A DNA stretch of 64,000 nt from G963677325 sp963810555 (GTDB lineage: Bacteria; Bacteroidota; Bacteroidia; Bacteroidales; Prolixibacteraceae), in assembly GCA_963810555.1 (NCBI GenBank), contig CAWENX010000005.1:248001-312000 (forward strand), read 5' to 3'. How positions within the stretch are numbered: position 1 is the stretch's first letter; every line of letters begins with the position of its first letter. Shown here piece after piece: positions 34,232 to 42,229 of the stretch. The notes beneath the pieces were generated by a model that had not been told where the DNA came from, searched no databases, and saw nothing but the letters and a program-made list of their open reading frames with translations. The translations under genes were made by a program, and so were the position numbers.

Positions 34232-36658
34232 TTATTTCGTCAGGTTTACCAGTGTCACCATTGAGACGGCAAGTGAACTCATCAGTCCTGCTATGGAAAG
34301 CCATTTCATCGTATTATCGCCTCCCTTCTTCTCAGGCTTCTCAGGTACGATGATCTCACTCCCCGGTGTCACCCTGGGTATTTTCCGGAAGATAAAGCCC
34401 CTGGTCGAGGAACTCGTCCCGTTGGCATAGATTACATAAGCCTTCGACTTCTTCGCATCCGGGCTGTATCCCCCGGCGCGGTCGATATACTCCCTCAGGC
34501 TCATGTGGTCCTCCCATGTCAGCGCCAGAGGATTAAGTACACTACCCGATACCTTGACCGTCTGTAACTGCTTGGGTACGTTGATCACATCCCCCGGCTG
34601 TACCAGCAGATCAACATCATTCCCGGGATTGGACAGTATCTTATCCATCTCGATCCCCACTGCGTAGGTCTGCCTGTTCCCCGACAGGCTGTCCGTCAAA
34701 AGAGAATCTTTCATCATCTGCCTTTTCTTCTCCAGCTCAACAGGCGAAAGCTCACGCGTGCGCGTCAGGGTCGCCCCTCTTATATAAGCGCCCGGCACAA
34801 GCCCCCCTGCCCTGCGTATCACATCCGAAATCCTCTCGCTCTTTCCCGATATGCTGTATGTGCCCGCATAGGTCACCTCTCCGGTCACCATTACCGTTCC
34901 CTGATCCCTGAATCCCGGAGCCCTGCGAACATAAACCTCATCAAAGGGCTCAAGTTTAAAGGCCGCATCCGAGGCGCTGAGCTTCAGATCACGCGTAACT
35001 GAAAACTGGTGTATCTCGTTGATCTTGTCCGTTACCCGCGATGCCTCATCGTAACTGAGCCGCCGCGCCAGCTCGACAAATGATATATCCGCATCTTCCC
35101 TGAGTCCACCAGCCATGAAGATCAGATCCCCAAGGGTCATGTTCTCCCTGTATTCGAAAGACTGTGGCCTCAGTACCTCTCCCATGATATTTACCTTCTG
35201 CTCTTCCCTCATCTCAAAGATAGAGCTTATCGTCACCTCATCATCTTTCCTGAGATCAATGTCATTCTTTCCCCCAATAATATCCTTAACATTAAAAGAG
35301 AGGTTCTCCGGCGTATGGTCTTCCTTTAACCTGCTGATAAGTCCACGGTTCATAAAGGCATCTTCCCGCAGACCGTCCGCTTTTTGTATCAGCTCCGAGA
35401 GTTTCATCCCCTCTGTAAGCTCATAATTACCCGGATGCATCACAGCCCCGCTTATCATTACCCGGTTGCTGAACCTGTTCAGTATCGAATCTACCCTGAC
35501 CGAATCCCCGTTCTGAAGGGCAAACATCCCAAAATCCTTCTGCGTCACATCGCGCACCTCCCGCTCCCGTTCATTATTACGAACTACCATCAATCTCCCC
35601 CGGTAGGCCATCTCCGAAAATCCTCCTGCAAAACGAATTAAATCCTTTAGCGTCTCTGCCGGCTTTATCTCAAAGTACCCTTCGCGTTTTACCGGTCCTG
35701 CTATTTGTACCATATCCCTGGAAGGAGGTACAAAGAGTATATCCTGGTCCCTGAGCTGAACATTCGTCTCAGGATTGGCATTGATCAGAAAATCATACAC
35801 ATCTATCTTTCGCACCATCTCCCCGTCCCGGATAAGACGTATCTCCCTGAAAGAACCATTTTCATTGGGACCACCGGACAGGTACAGCGCGTTGAAGGCC
35901 GAGGACGTCGAGGGAAGTGTGTAGGTACCCGGGGCATTGATCTCCCCAAGGACATTGACCTTGATCGACCTTACCCCTCCAAGGCTCACCTCCGCCCACG
36001 TGTTGGGATTCTGTCCTGCCATCCCGCTGTAAATTGCCGTAAGACGGCTCTTTATCAGCCCCTGTACCTTCTCAAAGGTCAGACCCGACAAGTACACAGG
36101 CCCGATATCAGGTATTGTAACCGATCCTCCCTGATCAATTGTAAGCAGAAGATGGGACTGTGAGGCGCCCCAGACAGTGATCTCTACCTTGTCTCCCGGC
36201 CCAAGGGTATAATCCTTCGGTGTGGGTATATTCACCGAGGGCTCAAAGGTGAGGTTCCTGGAATTAAATATATTAAACCCAAAGATCTTCCTGTTCTTTT
36301 CTGTAACCTTAAATGGGGCCTTTACCGACAACAAAGGCCGGTATGTCCCCAGTGCCTTTTGTGTAGCATCAAATCCCGGAGTTGTGACTCCTCCCTGGCT
36401 ATTCGCCTCCCGCTGGTGTATCCTGTCAAGCATCTGCTGAATCTGATCCTCTGTGGCTCCCTGTGAACGCGCCAGGGCTACCGCCTGATCTTCGCTCAAA
36501 CCACGTGCCTGCATCGTCTGTATGACCTTATCTATCTGCGAATCACTTAACTCTCCTACATTTACTGACTGGGGATTTATCTGTTGCTGACCGTATAAAG
36601 TACCAGACGATAAAAACAATGAGAACAAAAGTAAACTATAAATAAAATTCAATTTCAT
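34232..36658 (-). CDS. wza: SLBB-type polysaccharide export outer-membrane protein (Wza family), copy 1
   Basis: 808 residues, same architecture as the copy at 20264-22690: signal peptide 1-24, export domain about 145-230, repeated SLBB domains, C-terminal helix. By direct line-by-line comparison the 2390-bp block 34269-36658 matches 20301-22690 with no indel and about ten substitutions. Only the last dozen codons differ more (AVSMVTLVNLTK here, AVSIVTLSNLIK there). It heads the first export set, 33 bp downstream of the winged-helix regulator gene. It serves as outer-membrane channel for polymer export. Confidence 0.94.
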   Translation of the reverse strand: MKLNFIYSLLLFSLFLSSGTLYGQQQINPQSVNVGELSDSQIDKVIQTMQARGLSEDQAVALARSQGATEDQIQQMLDRIHQREANSQGGVTTPGFDATQKALGTYRPLLSVKAPFKVTEKNRKIFGFNIFNSRNLTFEPSVNIPTPKDYTLGPGDKVEITVWGASQSHLLLTIDQGGSVTIPDIGPVYLSGLTFEKVQGLIKSRLTAIYSGMAGQNPNTWAEVSLGGVRSIKVNVLGEINAPGTYTLPSTSSAFNALYLSGGPNENGSFREIRLIRDGEMVRKIDVYDFLINANPETNVQLRDQDILFVPPSRDMVQIAGPVKREGYFEIKPAETLKDLIRFAGGFSEMAYRGRLMVVRNNEREREVRDVTQKDFGMFALQNGDSVRVDSILNRFSNRVMISGAVMHPGNYELTEGMKLSELIQKADGLREDAFMNRGLISRLKEDHTPENLSFNVKDIIGGKNDIDLRKDDEVTISSIFEMREEQKVNIMGEVLRPQSFEYRENMTLGDLIFMAGGLREDADISFVELARRLSYDEASRVTDKINEIHQFSVTRDLKLSASDAAFKLEPFDEVYVRRAPGFRDQGTVMVTGEVTYAGTYSISGKSERISDVIRRAGGLVPGAYIRGATLTRTRELSPVELEKKRQMMKDSLLTDSLSGNRQTYAVGIEMDKILSNPGNDVDLLVQPGDVINVPKQLQTVKVSGSVLNPLALTWEDHMSLREYIDRAGGYSPDAKKSKAYVIYANGTSSSTRGFIFRKIPRVTPGSEIIVPEKPEKKGGDNTMKWLSIAGLMSSLAVSMVTLVNLTK

Positions 36659-36691
36659 TATGTTATGATTATATCGTTGATTATCTCTTCA

Positions 36692-37225
36692 TTATATATT
36701 TGCGTTCCAAAGTAAAAATCTTGCATTATCATTGTTTATGTACCTATTTTTTTCTTCGGGCAAAATAGTTCTAATCCTTATATCATGATTTACTGTTTTC
36801 TCAGCATTATTAATATGGTCGGAAACAGAATCCGGATTTATTTCTGTTCCAATCAATAAAATATCTACAAATTTATTATCTCTGTCAATTGCAAAATCAC
36901 CTGTGATCCATGCTTCATGAAGATTGCCTATCTTTTTGATTATCTCTTCAATGGCACTATCAATTCCAACATATTTCAAAACAATGTTGTGGATATCACG
37001 TGAGAGAGGGTGATTATGATTGGCTTTATATATCTTTTTATTACCAATTAAAAATGAATTCAATAATCCGGCCTTCTCAAATCTGTTAAGTTCCAAACGG
37101 ATTGCATTTGAGGATTCATTGAATTCTTCAGCAAGACCACGCAAATAACCGTGGCTTTTAGGATTTAAAAAAAACCGTACCAGCAATTTGATACGTGTCT
37201 GTGAAGTTATCAGGGATTCCAGCAC
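36692..37225 (-). CDS. Winged-helix regulator fused to a degenerate nucleotidyltransferase-like domain
   Basis: 177 residues. Residues 1-75 are a winged helix-turn-helix: TSQTRIKLLVRFFLNPKSHG, YLRGLAEEFNESSNAIRLEL with the wing FEKAGLLNSFLIGNKKIYKA. Residues about 95-170 look like a minimal nucleotidyltransferase strand order (EAWITGDFAIDRDNKFVDIL then LIGTEINPD) but the GS pair reads GD and the D-x-D reads V-D-I, so catalysis is unlikely. Such proteins are seen beside capsule genes of Bacteroidota. The 360 bp upstream gap gives room for its own promoter. Inferred job: local control of the wza-headed operon. It starts with ML at 37225. Confidence 0.75.
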   Translation of the reverse strand: MLESLITSQTRIKLLVRFFLNPKSHGYLRGLAEEFNESSNAIRLELNRFEKAGLLNSFLIGNKKIYKANHNHPLSRDIHNIVLKYVGIDSAIEEIIKKIGNLHEAWITGDFAIDRDNKFVDILLIGTEINPDSVSDHINNAEKTVNHDIRIRTILPEEKNRYINNDNARFLLWNANI

Positions 37226-37586
37226 CGGAATAAAATGAGTTTTGCAGGTATATACAAAATAAGATACGAATTAATATATGATTATCCCGAAAATCGTTTG
37301 GAAAGGGATTGGACTAATAATCTTTATTTGAGAGAGATATTCAATGTCGCATCAAACGTTTTTTTACAGCTTCGCCCCTTCAGTCACATTATATGGCTAA
37401 GGACAATTTATAAAAATCTTCTTCCGGCTTCGATGCTATGGTTTAGTTTTGTTAAGAGCCGTACCTTAACGAGCAACAAATTTACTCAATATCATGAATG
37501 GATCAATAAAAACTGTATTTTTTTATTAACAATTATTAGTTAATTGGGCTCCTTTCTGTTAGGATTCCGGGAGCCTAAAGTTCCAA
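37226..37586. other. Gap between rmlC and the winged-helix gene; dyad after rmlC
   Basis: About 360 bp. A plus-strand open frame of 102 codons (37235-37543) exists but has no recognisable domain and unusual composition, so it is not called. A dyad lies at 37542-37588: GGCTCC at 37547-37552 pairs with GGAGCC at 37570-37575, with outer AATTGG and CCAATT, overlapping the rmlC stop. It may end the rml transcript. The regulator promoter should lie in the AT-rich part at 37230-37540. Confidence 0.4.
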
Positions 37587-38135
37587 TTAAAATGGATTTT
37601 TAATCTCAGAGAAGGGTTTTAAGCTCTTATCTTTTTCAGAAACAATAATTTCATTCGATGAAACTTTCCAGTCTATTCCAAAAAAAGGATCATTCCATGC
37701 AATTCCTGAATCGTGACGAGCTGAATAAAAATTGTCTACCTTATATGAAAAAACAGCTTCTTTACTCAGTACAACAAATCCATGAGCGAAACCTTTGGGA
37801 ATAAACAATTGACTTTTCTCCTCGGAAGAAAGCTCAATAGACAAGTATTTGCCAAACGTAACAGAATCAGACCGTAAATCCACTGCAACATCCAATATCC
37901 GGCCCAAAAGACATCTCACCAATTTTGCCTGCGTAAAAGGCGGTTCCTGAAAATGCAATCCTCTTAAAACGCCGTAGGTTGATTTTGATTCATTATCCTG
38001 AACGAAATCAATATCTCCAATAAAAGATTCAAATGCTTTCTGATTATAAGACTCTAAAAAATAACCGCGGGCATCCTTAAAAACTTCGGGTTCTATTATT
38101 ATCAATCCCGGTATCGCTGTTTCAATAAAATTCAT
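37587..38135 (-). CDS. rmlC: dTDP-4-dehydrorhamnose 3,5-epimerase
   Basis: 182 residues, the usual length. A small cupin: GLIIIEPEVFKDARGYFLES, then FVQDNESKSTYGVLRGLHFQ with the active-site histidine, then LVRCLLGRILDVAVDLR, LSSEEKSQLFIPKGFAHGF and the catalytic tyrosine region FSYKVDNFYSA. It epimerises C3 and C5 of dTDP-4-keto-6-deoxyglucose. The window has RmlA but no RmlB or RmlD, so dTDP-rhamnose needs genes elsewhere. It is 81 bp downstream of rmlA. Confidence 0.95.
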   Translation of the reverse strand: MNFIETAIPGLIIIEPEVFKDARGYFLESYNQKAFESFIGDIDFVQDNESKSTYGVLRGLHFQEPPFTQAKLVRCLLGRILDVAVDLRSDSVTFGKYLSIELSSEEKSQLFIPKGFAHGFVVLSKEAVFSYKVDNFYSARHDSGIAWNDPFFGIDWKVSSNEIIVSEKDKSLKPFSEIKNPF

Positions 38136-38216
38136 ATCCCAATTAATCCAAAGGTTTTAGTTTGCACAACATTGAATCTGTTTCAAAAATACTCCTGAAA
38201 TAAGTAGCATCAAATC

Positions 38217-39104
38217 TCATTGCAGGTCTTTTCTCTCTGTAATTGACAGGAGATATTGACCATACTGATTATTCTTCATTGACACTCCGATGTTTCTCAC
38301 ATGTTCCTGTGTTATCCATCCTTTCTGCAAAGCAATTTCTTCAAGACATGCCACTTTTAACCCTGTCCGCTTTTCAAGTGTTTCAATAAACTGACTCGCT
38401 TCAAGTAAGGACTCATGAGTTCCCGTATCGAGCCAGGCATAACCACGACCCATCAATTTAACAGTCAGGATTCCCTTTTCAAGATATTCCTGATTAACAG
38501 TAGTGATCTCAAGTTCACCGCGTGAGGAAGGTTTGATATTTTTGGCGATCTTAACAACTGAATTCGGGTAAAAGTATAAGCCGATCACCGCATAATTCGA
38601 TTTTGGCGCAACAGGTTTTTCTTCAATCGATGTTACATTGTCGGAACCATCGAATGTACAAACGCCATAACGTTCAGGATCCTTTACCCAATATCCAAAG
38701 ATGGCTGCCTTATTGTCTTTGTTTACAGTATTAACGGCCATGGATAATAATTCTGAAAAACCATGTCCGTAAAATATATTGTCACCCAAAACAAGGCAGA
38801 CATTATCCTCACCAATAAATTCATCTCCAAGAATAAATGCCTGTGCCAAACCTTCAGGAGAGGGTTGAATTTTATACTTCAAATTAATGCCCCATTGTTT
38901 CCCGTCTTTAAGTAATTTCATGAAGTTGGACTGATCCTCCGGAGTTGTAATAATGAGAATATCCTTTATACCGGCCAGCATAAGGACTGATAAGGGATAA
39001 TAAATCATCGGTTTATCATAGACAGGGAGCAATTGTTTTGAGGTCCCGAGGGTAATGGGATAAAGCCTTGATCCCGAACCGCCAGCCAGAATTATTCCTT
39101 TCAT
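38217..39104 (-). CDS. rmlA: Glucose-1-phosphate thymidylyltransferase
   Basis: 295 residues, full length. The nucleotide site GIILAGGSGSRLYPIT, then KQLLPVYDKPMIYYPLSVLM, LVLGDNIFYGHGFS, the EEKP motif in VTSIEEKPVAPKSNYAVIGL and GRGYAWLDTGTHESLLEASQ are all intact. It makes dTDP-glucose from glucose 1-phosphate and dTTP and is inhibited by dTDP-rhamnose in known cases. It feeds RmlC and the FdtA/FdtB/FdtC branch in the same cluster. 25 bp downstream of the antiterminator gene, so transcribed with it. Confidence 0.96.
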   Translation of the reverse strand: MKGIILAGGSGSRLYPITLGTSKQLLPVYDKPMIYYPLSVLMLAGIKDILIITTPEDQSNFMKLLKDGKQWGINLKYKIQPSPEGLAQAFILGDEFIGEDNVCLVLGDNIFYGHGFSELLSMAVNTVNKDNKAAIFGYWVKDPERYGVCTFDGSDNVTSIEEKPVAPKSNYAVIGLYFYPNSVVKIAKNIKPSSRGELEITTVNQEYLEKGILTVKLMGRGYAWLDTGTHESLLEASQFIETLEKRTGLKVACLEEIALQKGWITQEHVRNIGVSMKNNQYGQYLLSITERKDLQ

Positions 39105-39129
39105 AAGTATTTAAAATGTACCTTATATT

Positions 39130-39663
39130 TTAATAAAGTTGAATTTCAGAACCATAAGGAACCAAAGTTTTCTCCGGTGCTTCCACCATTACTGTATAAC
39201 CCAGCGGAGCAATTCTAAGGGCAACTTTATTTCTGCCTTTAAACTCAATCAATTCGCCGACAACACCGCAAAGAGGACCTGAAACAATTTCAACCATCTG
39301 GCCCGGTTTGAGATCCTCTATAGTTACTTCCAGCGCCATTTCACTTTGCCCAAGCATCCTCTTGAGTATCTGAATGTCTTTATCGCGAATAACGGCCGCT
39401 TTCCCTTCAAAATATATATAACATACAACGTTATAAGTGTTCAAAACCTGTTCGTATTCTTTGCGGCTGATATGAACAAAGACATAACCCGAAATCAGGG
39501 GCACATCAACCCATTTCTTTCTGTCGCTCCATTTATGCAGTTTTCTCTGCAGGGGCACGTAGGATTCAATACCCTTTTCGACCAATAGCACGTTGACTTT
39601 TTTTTCAGCCCTGGATTTTACCCGGACAGCAAACCAGTTATATGGTAATTCTTTCTGACTCAT
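39130..39663 (-). CDS. UpxY-family NusG-like transcription antiterminator
   Basis: 177 residues. N-terminal NGN domain: YNWFAVRVKSRAEKKVNVLL, VEKGIESYVPLQRKLHKWSD, VPLISGYVFVHISRKEY. C-terminal KOW: LKPGQMVEIVSGPLCGVVGE then LIEFKGRNKVALRIAPLGYT. As first gene of a capsule locus it corresponds to UpxY proteins of Bacteroides, which prevent premature termination in their own long polysaccharide operon. It marks the start of a transcription unit going left. Two TACATTTG sites lie on the minus strand just upstream (39683-39690 and 39702-39709), but no matching -33 box is obvious. Confidence 0.92.
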   Translation of the reverse strand: MSQKELPYNWFAVRVKSRAEKKVNVLLVEKGIESYVPLQRKLHKWSDRKKWVDVPLISGYVFVHISRKEYEQVLNTYNVVCYIYFEGKAAVIRDKDIQILKRMLGQSEMALEVTIEDLKPGQMVEIVSGPLCGVVGELIEFKGRNKVALRIAPLGYTVMVEAPEKTLVPYGSEIQLY

Positions 39664-39883
39664 TAGTTTAATTAATCAAGTGCAAATGTATTAAAAACCT
39701 GCAAATGTATTGTGTATAACACTTCCTTTTTATCATTGCTGAATCTGAAATTTAAATTGAGATTAATTTAATAGAAGAAAATTCCTGATTTTATTCAGTA
39801 TTAACTTCTTCCGGTTGTCCAATTGCCTTCATGAAACTATCCATAAAATATTGTCAATATCAGGGCCGGATCATCGCTATATT

Positions 39884-39971
39884 GTCTGTACATTATTTAT
39901 AGACTGTTTGTACACTGACTGTACTAATTTTGTATAGTCAGTGTACAAATAGTGTACAGACAGTGTACAGA
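39884..39971. repeat. TGTA-phased array, 11-bp period, containing an 18-bp palindrome
   Basis: Eight consecutive 11-bp units start at 39884, 39895, 39906, 39917, 39928, 39939, 39950 and 39961. All but the second carry TGTA at unit positions 4-7. Within it, TTTGTACACTGACTGTAC (39907-39924) and the reverse complement at 39932-39949 pair 17 of 18 bases around a 7-base loop. It stands between the divergent upxY-type gene (220 bp away) and kduI (200 bp away), so it could be an operator, a cruciform or only a repeat. Confidence 0.75.
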
Positions 39972-40101
39972 CAACTTGGGCCCTAGTATAAAGATGATAT
40001 GGTCATGTTTTGGGGATTCTGACAGCATTAATATTCAGATTTGCCCATTGACCCGGAAATATATAAAGATGCAGGATGTATCTGCATTTTTGAACAATGG
40101 A

Positions 40102-40132
40102 TTGCAATTAAAAGTCAAATGAAGTACTTTTG
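40102..40132 (+). promoter_or_regulatory. Bacteroidota-type promoter of the kdu genes
   Basis: TTG at 40102-40104 and TACTTTTG at 40125-40132 are 20 bp apart, matching the TTTG...TAnnTTTG layout recognised by the Bacteroidota housekeeping sigma factor. A start site near 40139 would give a leader of about 30 bases before the kduI ATG at 40171. Confidence 0.55.
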
Positions 40133-40170
40133 TCGTAACGAAATTTAGAAACTTTCAAAAACATAATAAA

Positions 40171-41016
40171 ATGGCTGTGATTTTTGAAGAACGTTTTGCC
40201 ACACATCCGGATGATGCTAAAAACTATGATACTTCAAGGCTTCGAAAGGAATTCCTGATTGAAAAGGTTATGGTTCCAGGAGAAATCCGTTTAACTTATT
40301 CTCAATATGACCGTTATATTGTTGGAGGCGCTGTACCGCAACATTCTTCCCTGGAACTCGAATCGATCAATCCCCTTAAATCGGTATATCTTTTGTGAGA
40401 GAAGGGAAATCGGGATAATCAATGTTGGGGGAAAAGGAACTGTATCCGTTGATGGCAACCGTTATACACTTGATTTTAAAGAAGCTTTATACATTGGACG
40501 CGGAAACAGGAAAAGTCGATATTTGAATCAAAAAATCCTGATGAACCTGCTCATTTTTATATCAATTCAGCGCCTGCTCATAAAGAATATCCAACAAAGA
40601 AAGTCACATTAAAAGATGCGGATGTTCTTGATATAGGGTCTCTGGAGGAATCGAATGCAAGACGGATCAACAGACTAATTATCAATTCCGTAGTAGAAAC
40701 CTGTCAGTTACAGATGGGATTGACCGAATTAAAACCGGGAAGTGTATGGAATACAATGCCTGCTCATACTCACAGCCGAAGAATGGAGGCTTATTTTTAT
40801 TTCCAGGTTCCTGAAGGTCAGGCTGTATGCCATTTCATGGGTGATCCGAAAGAAACACGTCATATCTGGATGCAAAATGAACAGGCTGTTCTTTCACCTA
40901 CCTGGTCGATTCATTCAGCAGCAGGAACAAGCAATTATTCTTTTATCTGGGGAATGGCGGGAGAGAATCTCAATTACGGAGATATGGATGTTGTGAATCC
41001 AGATCAGTTAAGATAA
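40171..41016 (+). pseudogene. kduI: 5-keto-4-deoxyuronate isomerase, two compensating frameshifts
   Basis: The full span is 281 codons, the family length (about 280). Frame 1 covers FEERFATHPDDAKNYDTSRL to EKVMVPGEIRLTYSQYDRYI; a shift near 40390 enters FCERREIGIINVGGKGTVSV; a second near 40510 returns to the original frame, FESKNPDEPAHFYINSAPAH to the end with NTMPAHTHSRRMEAYFYF. H-T-H-S-R-R-M-E holds the metal-binding residues of this cupin. The two shifts cancel, and the conserved residues on both sides are perfect, so sequencing indels are more likely than decay. It converts DKI to DKII in uronate (pectin, alginate, glycosaminoglycan) breakdown. It begins a two-gene unit with the next SDR gene. 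Confidence 0.9.
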
Positions 41017-41101
41017 ATAAATTAAGAATTAAAAATTAAGAATGAAGAATCAATAACTAAAGCCTTTGGTCTAAAGATCATTTAGCCTAAATTTATTAAC
41101 T

Positions 41102-41893
41102 ATGAAGATGTTTGATTTAACGGGTAAAGTTGCGCTGGTAACAGGCGGCACTCACGGTATTGGAATGGCAATAGCCAAAGCTCTGGCATCAGCAGGGGCA
41201 AAGATCTGTGTAAACGATATATTTGAAGAAAAACTTACTGCCTGTAAAGAAGAGTATGCAAAAGACGGAGTTGATGTTTTCACGCTTGTGTTTGATGTAA
41301 CCAAAGAGGAAGATGTCGACAGGGGAATAGGAATAATTGAATCTTCGGTAGGGCCGGTTGATATTCTGGTTAACAATGCAGGCATTATTAAAAGGATACC
41401 TATATTGAATATGCCTGTGGAGGATTTTAAACAGGTTATCGACATTGATCTTGTTGCTCCTTTCCTTGTCTCCAAGCGGGTTGTGCCTTCCATGATAAAA
41501 CGCGGAGGGGGCAAGATCATCAATATGTGTTCGATGATGAGCGTTTACGGACGCAACACTGTTTCGGCCTACGCATCAGCCAAAGGCGGATTAAAACTGC
41601 TTACTGCAAATATGTGCTGCGAATGGGCTAAATACAATATCCAGATCAATGGGATTGGACCAGGATATATTGCCACGTCGCAAACTGCACCTATCAGAGT
41701 AGATGGTCATCCGTTTAATAATCTTGTTATGACGCGTACTCCTGCAGGACGCTGGGGCGACCCGGAAGACCTTGGCGGAGCCGCAGTTTTTCTTGCCTCA
41801 TCAGCAAGCAATTATGTCAACGGACAGGTGTTATTTGTTGACGGCGGTATATTGGCCAATTTCGGTTATGTGGAAGGAGAGAACTCTATTTGA
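41102..41893 (+). CDS. kduD: KduD-like 2-dehydro-3-deoxygluconate/gluconate 5-dehydrogenase (SDR)
   Basis: 263 residues. TGGTHGIGMAIAKALAS (cofactor site), VNNAGIIKRIPILNMPVEDF, INMCSMMSVYGRNTVSAYAS with Y and K of the SDR triad (YASAKGG), and NGIGPGYIATSQTAPIRVDG, then NYVNGQVLFVDGGILANFGY. The I-K-R-x-P and DGHPFN features match gluconate 5-dehydrogenase and KduD-type enzymes. Next to kduI the expected reaction is reduction of DKII to KDG. The start has MKM; the first ATG at 41102 is used. The gap to kduI is 85 bp and contains a repeat shared with 48101-48124. Confidence 0.85.
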   Translation: MKMFDLTGKVALVTGGTHGIGMAIAKALASAGAKICVNDIFEEKLTACKEEYAKDGVDVFTLVFDVTKEEDVDRGIGIIESSVGPVDILVNNAGIIKRIPILNMPVEDFKQVIDIDLVAPFLVSKRVVPSMIKRGGGKIINMCSMMSVYGRNTVSAYASAKGGLKLLTANMCCEWAKYNIQINGIGPGYIATSQTAPIRVDGHPFNNLVMTRTPAGRWGDPEDLGGAAVFLASSASNYVNGQVLFVDGGILANFGYVEGENSI

Positions 41894-41938
41894 TTATAAG
41901 AGAAGAATTACCAATCCGAAAGATTCTTTCAATATTCC

Positions 41939-41975
41939 AAATCCCCGTCAATAAAGGGGATTTTGTGTTTTTATA
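41939..41975 (+). terminator. Rho-independent terminator after kduD
   Basis: AAATCCCC at 41939-41946 pairs with GGGGATTT at 41956-41963 around a 9-base loop and is followed by TGTGTTTTTATA. It lies 46 bp after the kduD stop. Confidence 0.7.
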
Positions 41976-42096
41976 TCTAAATAAAGACTTTGCAATGTCT
42001 TTTTTTTCTGAAATTCTTCTTTTCGTTCCTTTATTATTAAGAAAATCTATATTGTGCCAATATATTCAAATCTGATATTTAATTTTTATAATTTAG

Positions 42097-42134
42097 CCAA
42101 ATACACTCATGTAATACAGATGTGTGGTATTTGG
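42097..42134. promoter_or_regulatory. Inverted repeat upstream of the Gfo/Idh/MocA lipoprotein gene
   Basis: CCAAATAC at 42097-42104 is reverse-complemented by GTATTTGG at 42127-42134, 22 bp apart, with partial symmetry inside. It lies about 100 bp before the ATG at 42230 and could be an operator. The remaining sequence of this 336-bp gap (41894-42229) is AT-rich and holds only the terminator and this dyad. Confidence 0.4.
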
Positions 42135-42229
42135 TTGAATAACAACCGAATATAAGTATAAAATGGAAATCAGGAAATAATTATAACATAAAATAATCAA
42201 GTTAAAACCACCTTTAAACCCATACATCA

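Noticed and set aside
37235..37543. Plus-strand open frame of 102 codons between rmlC and the winged-helix gene
   Set aside because: No recognised domain, odd composition, lies opposite the direction of the cluster and over a likely promoter region.
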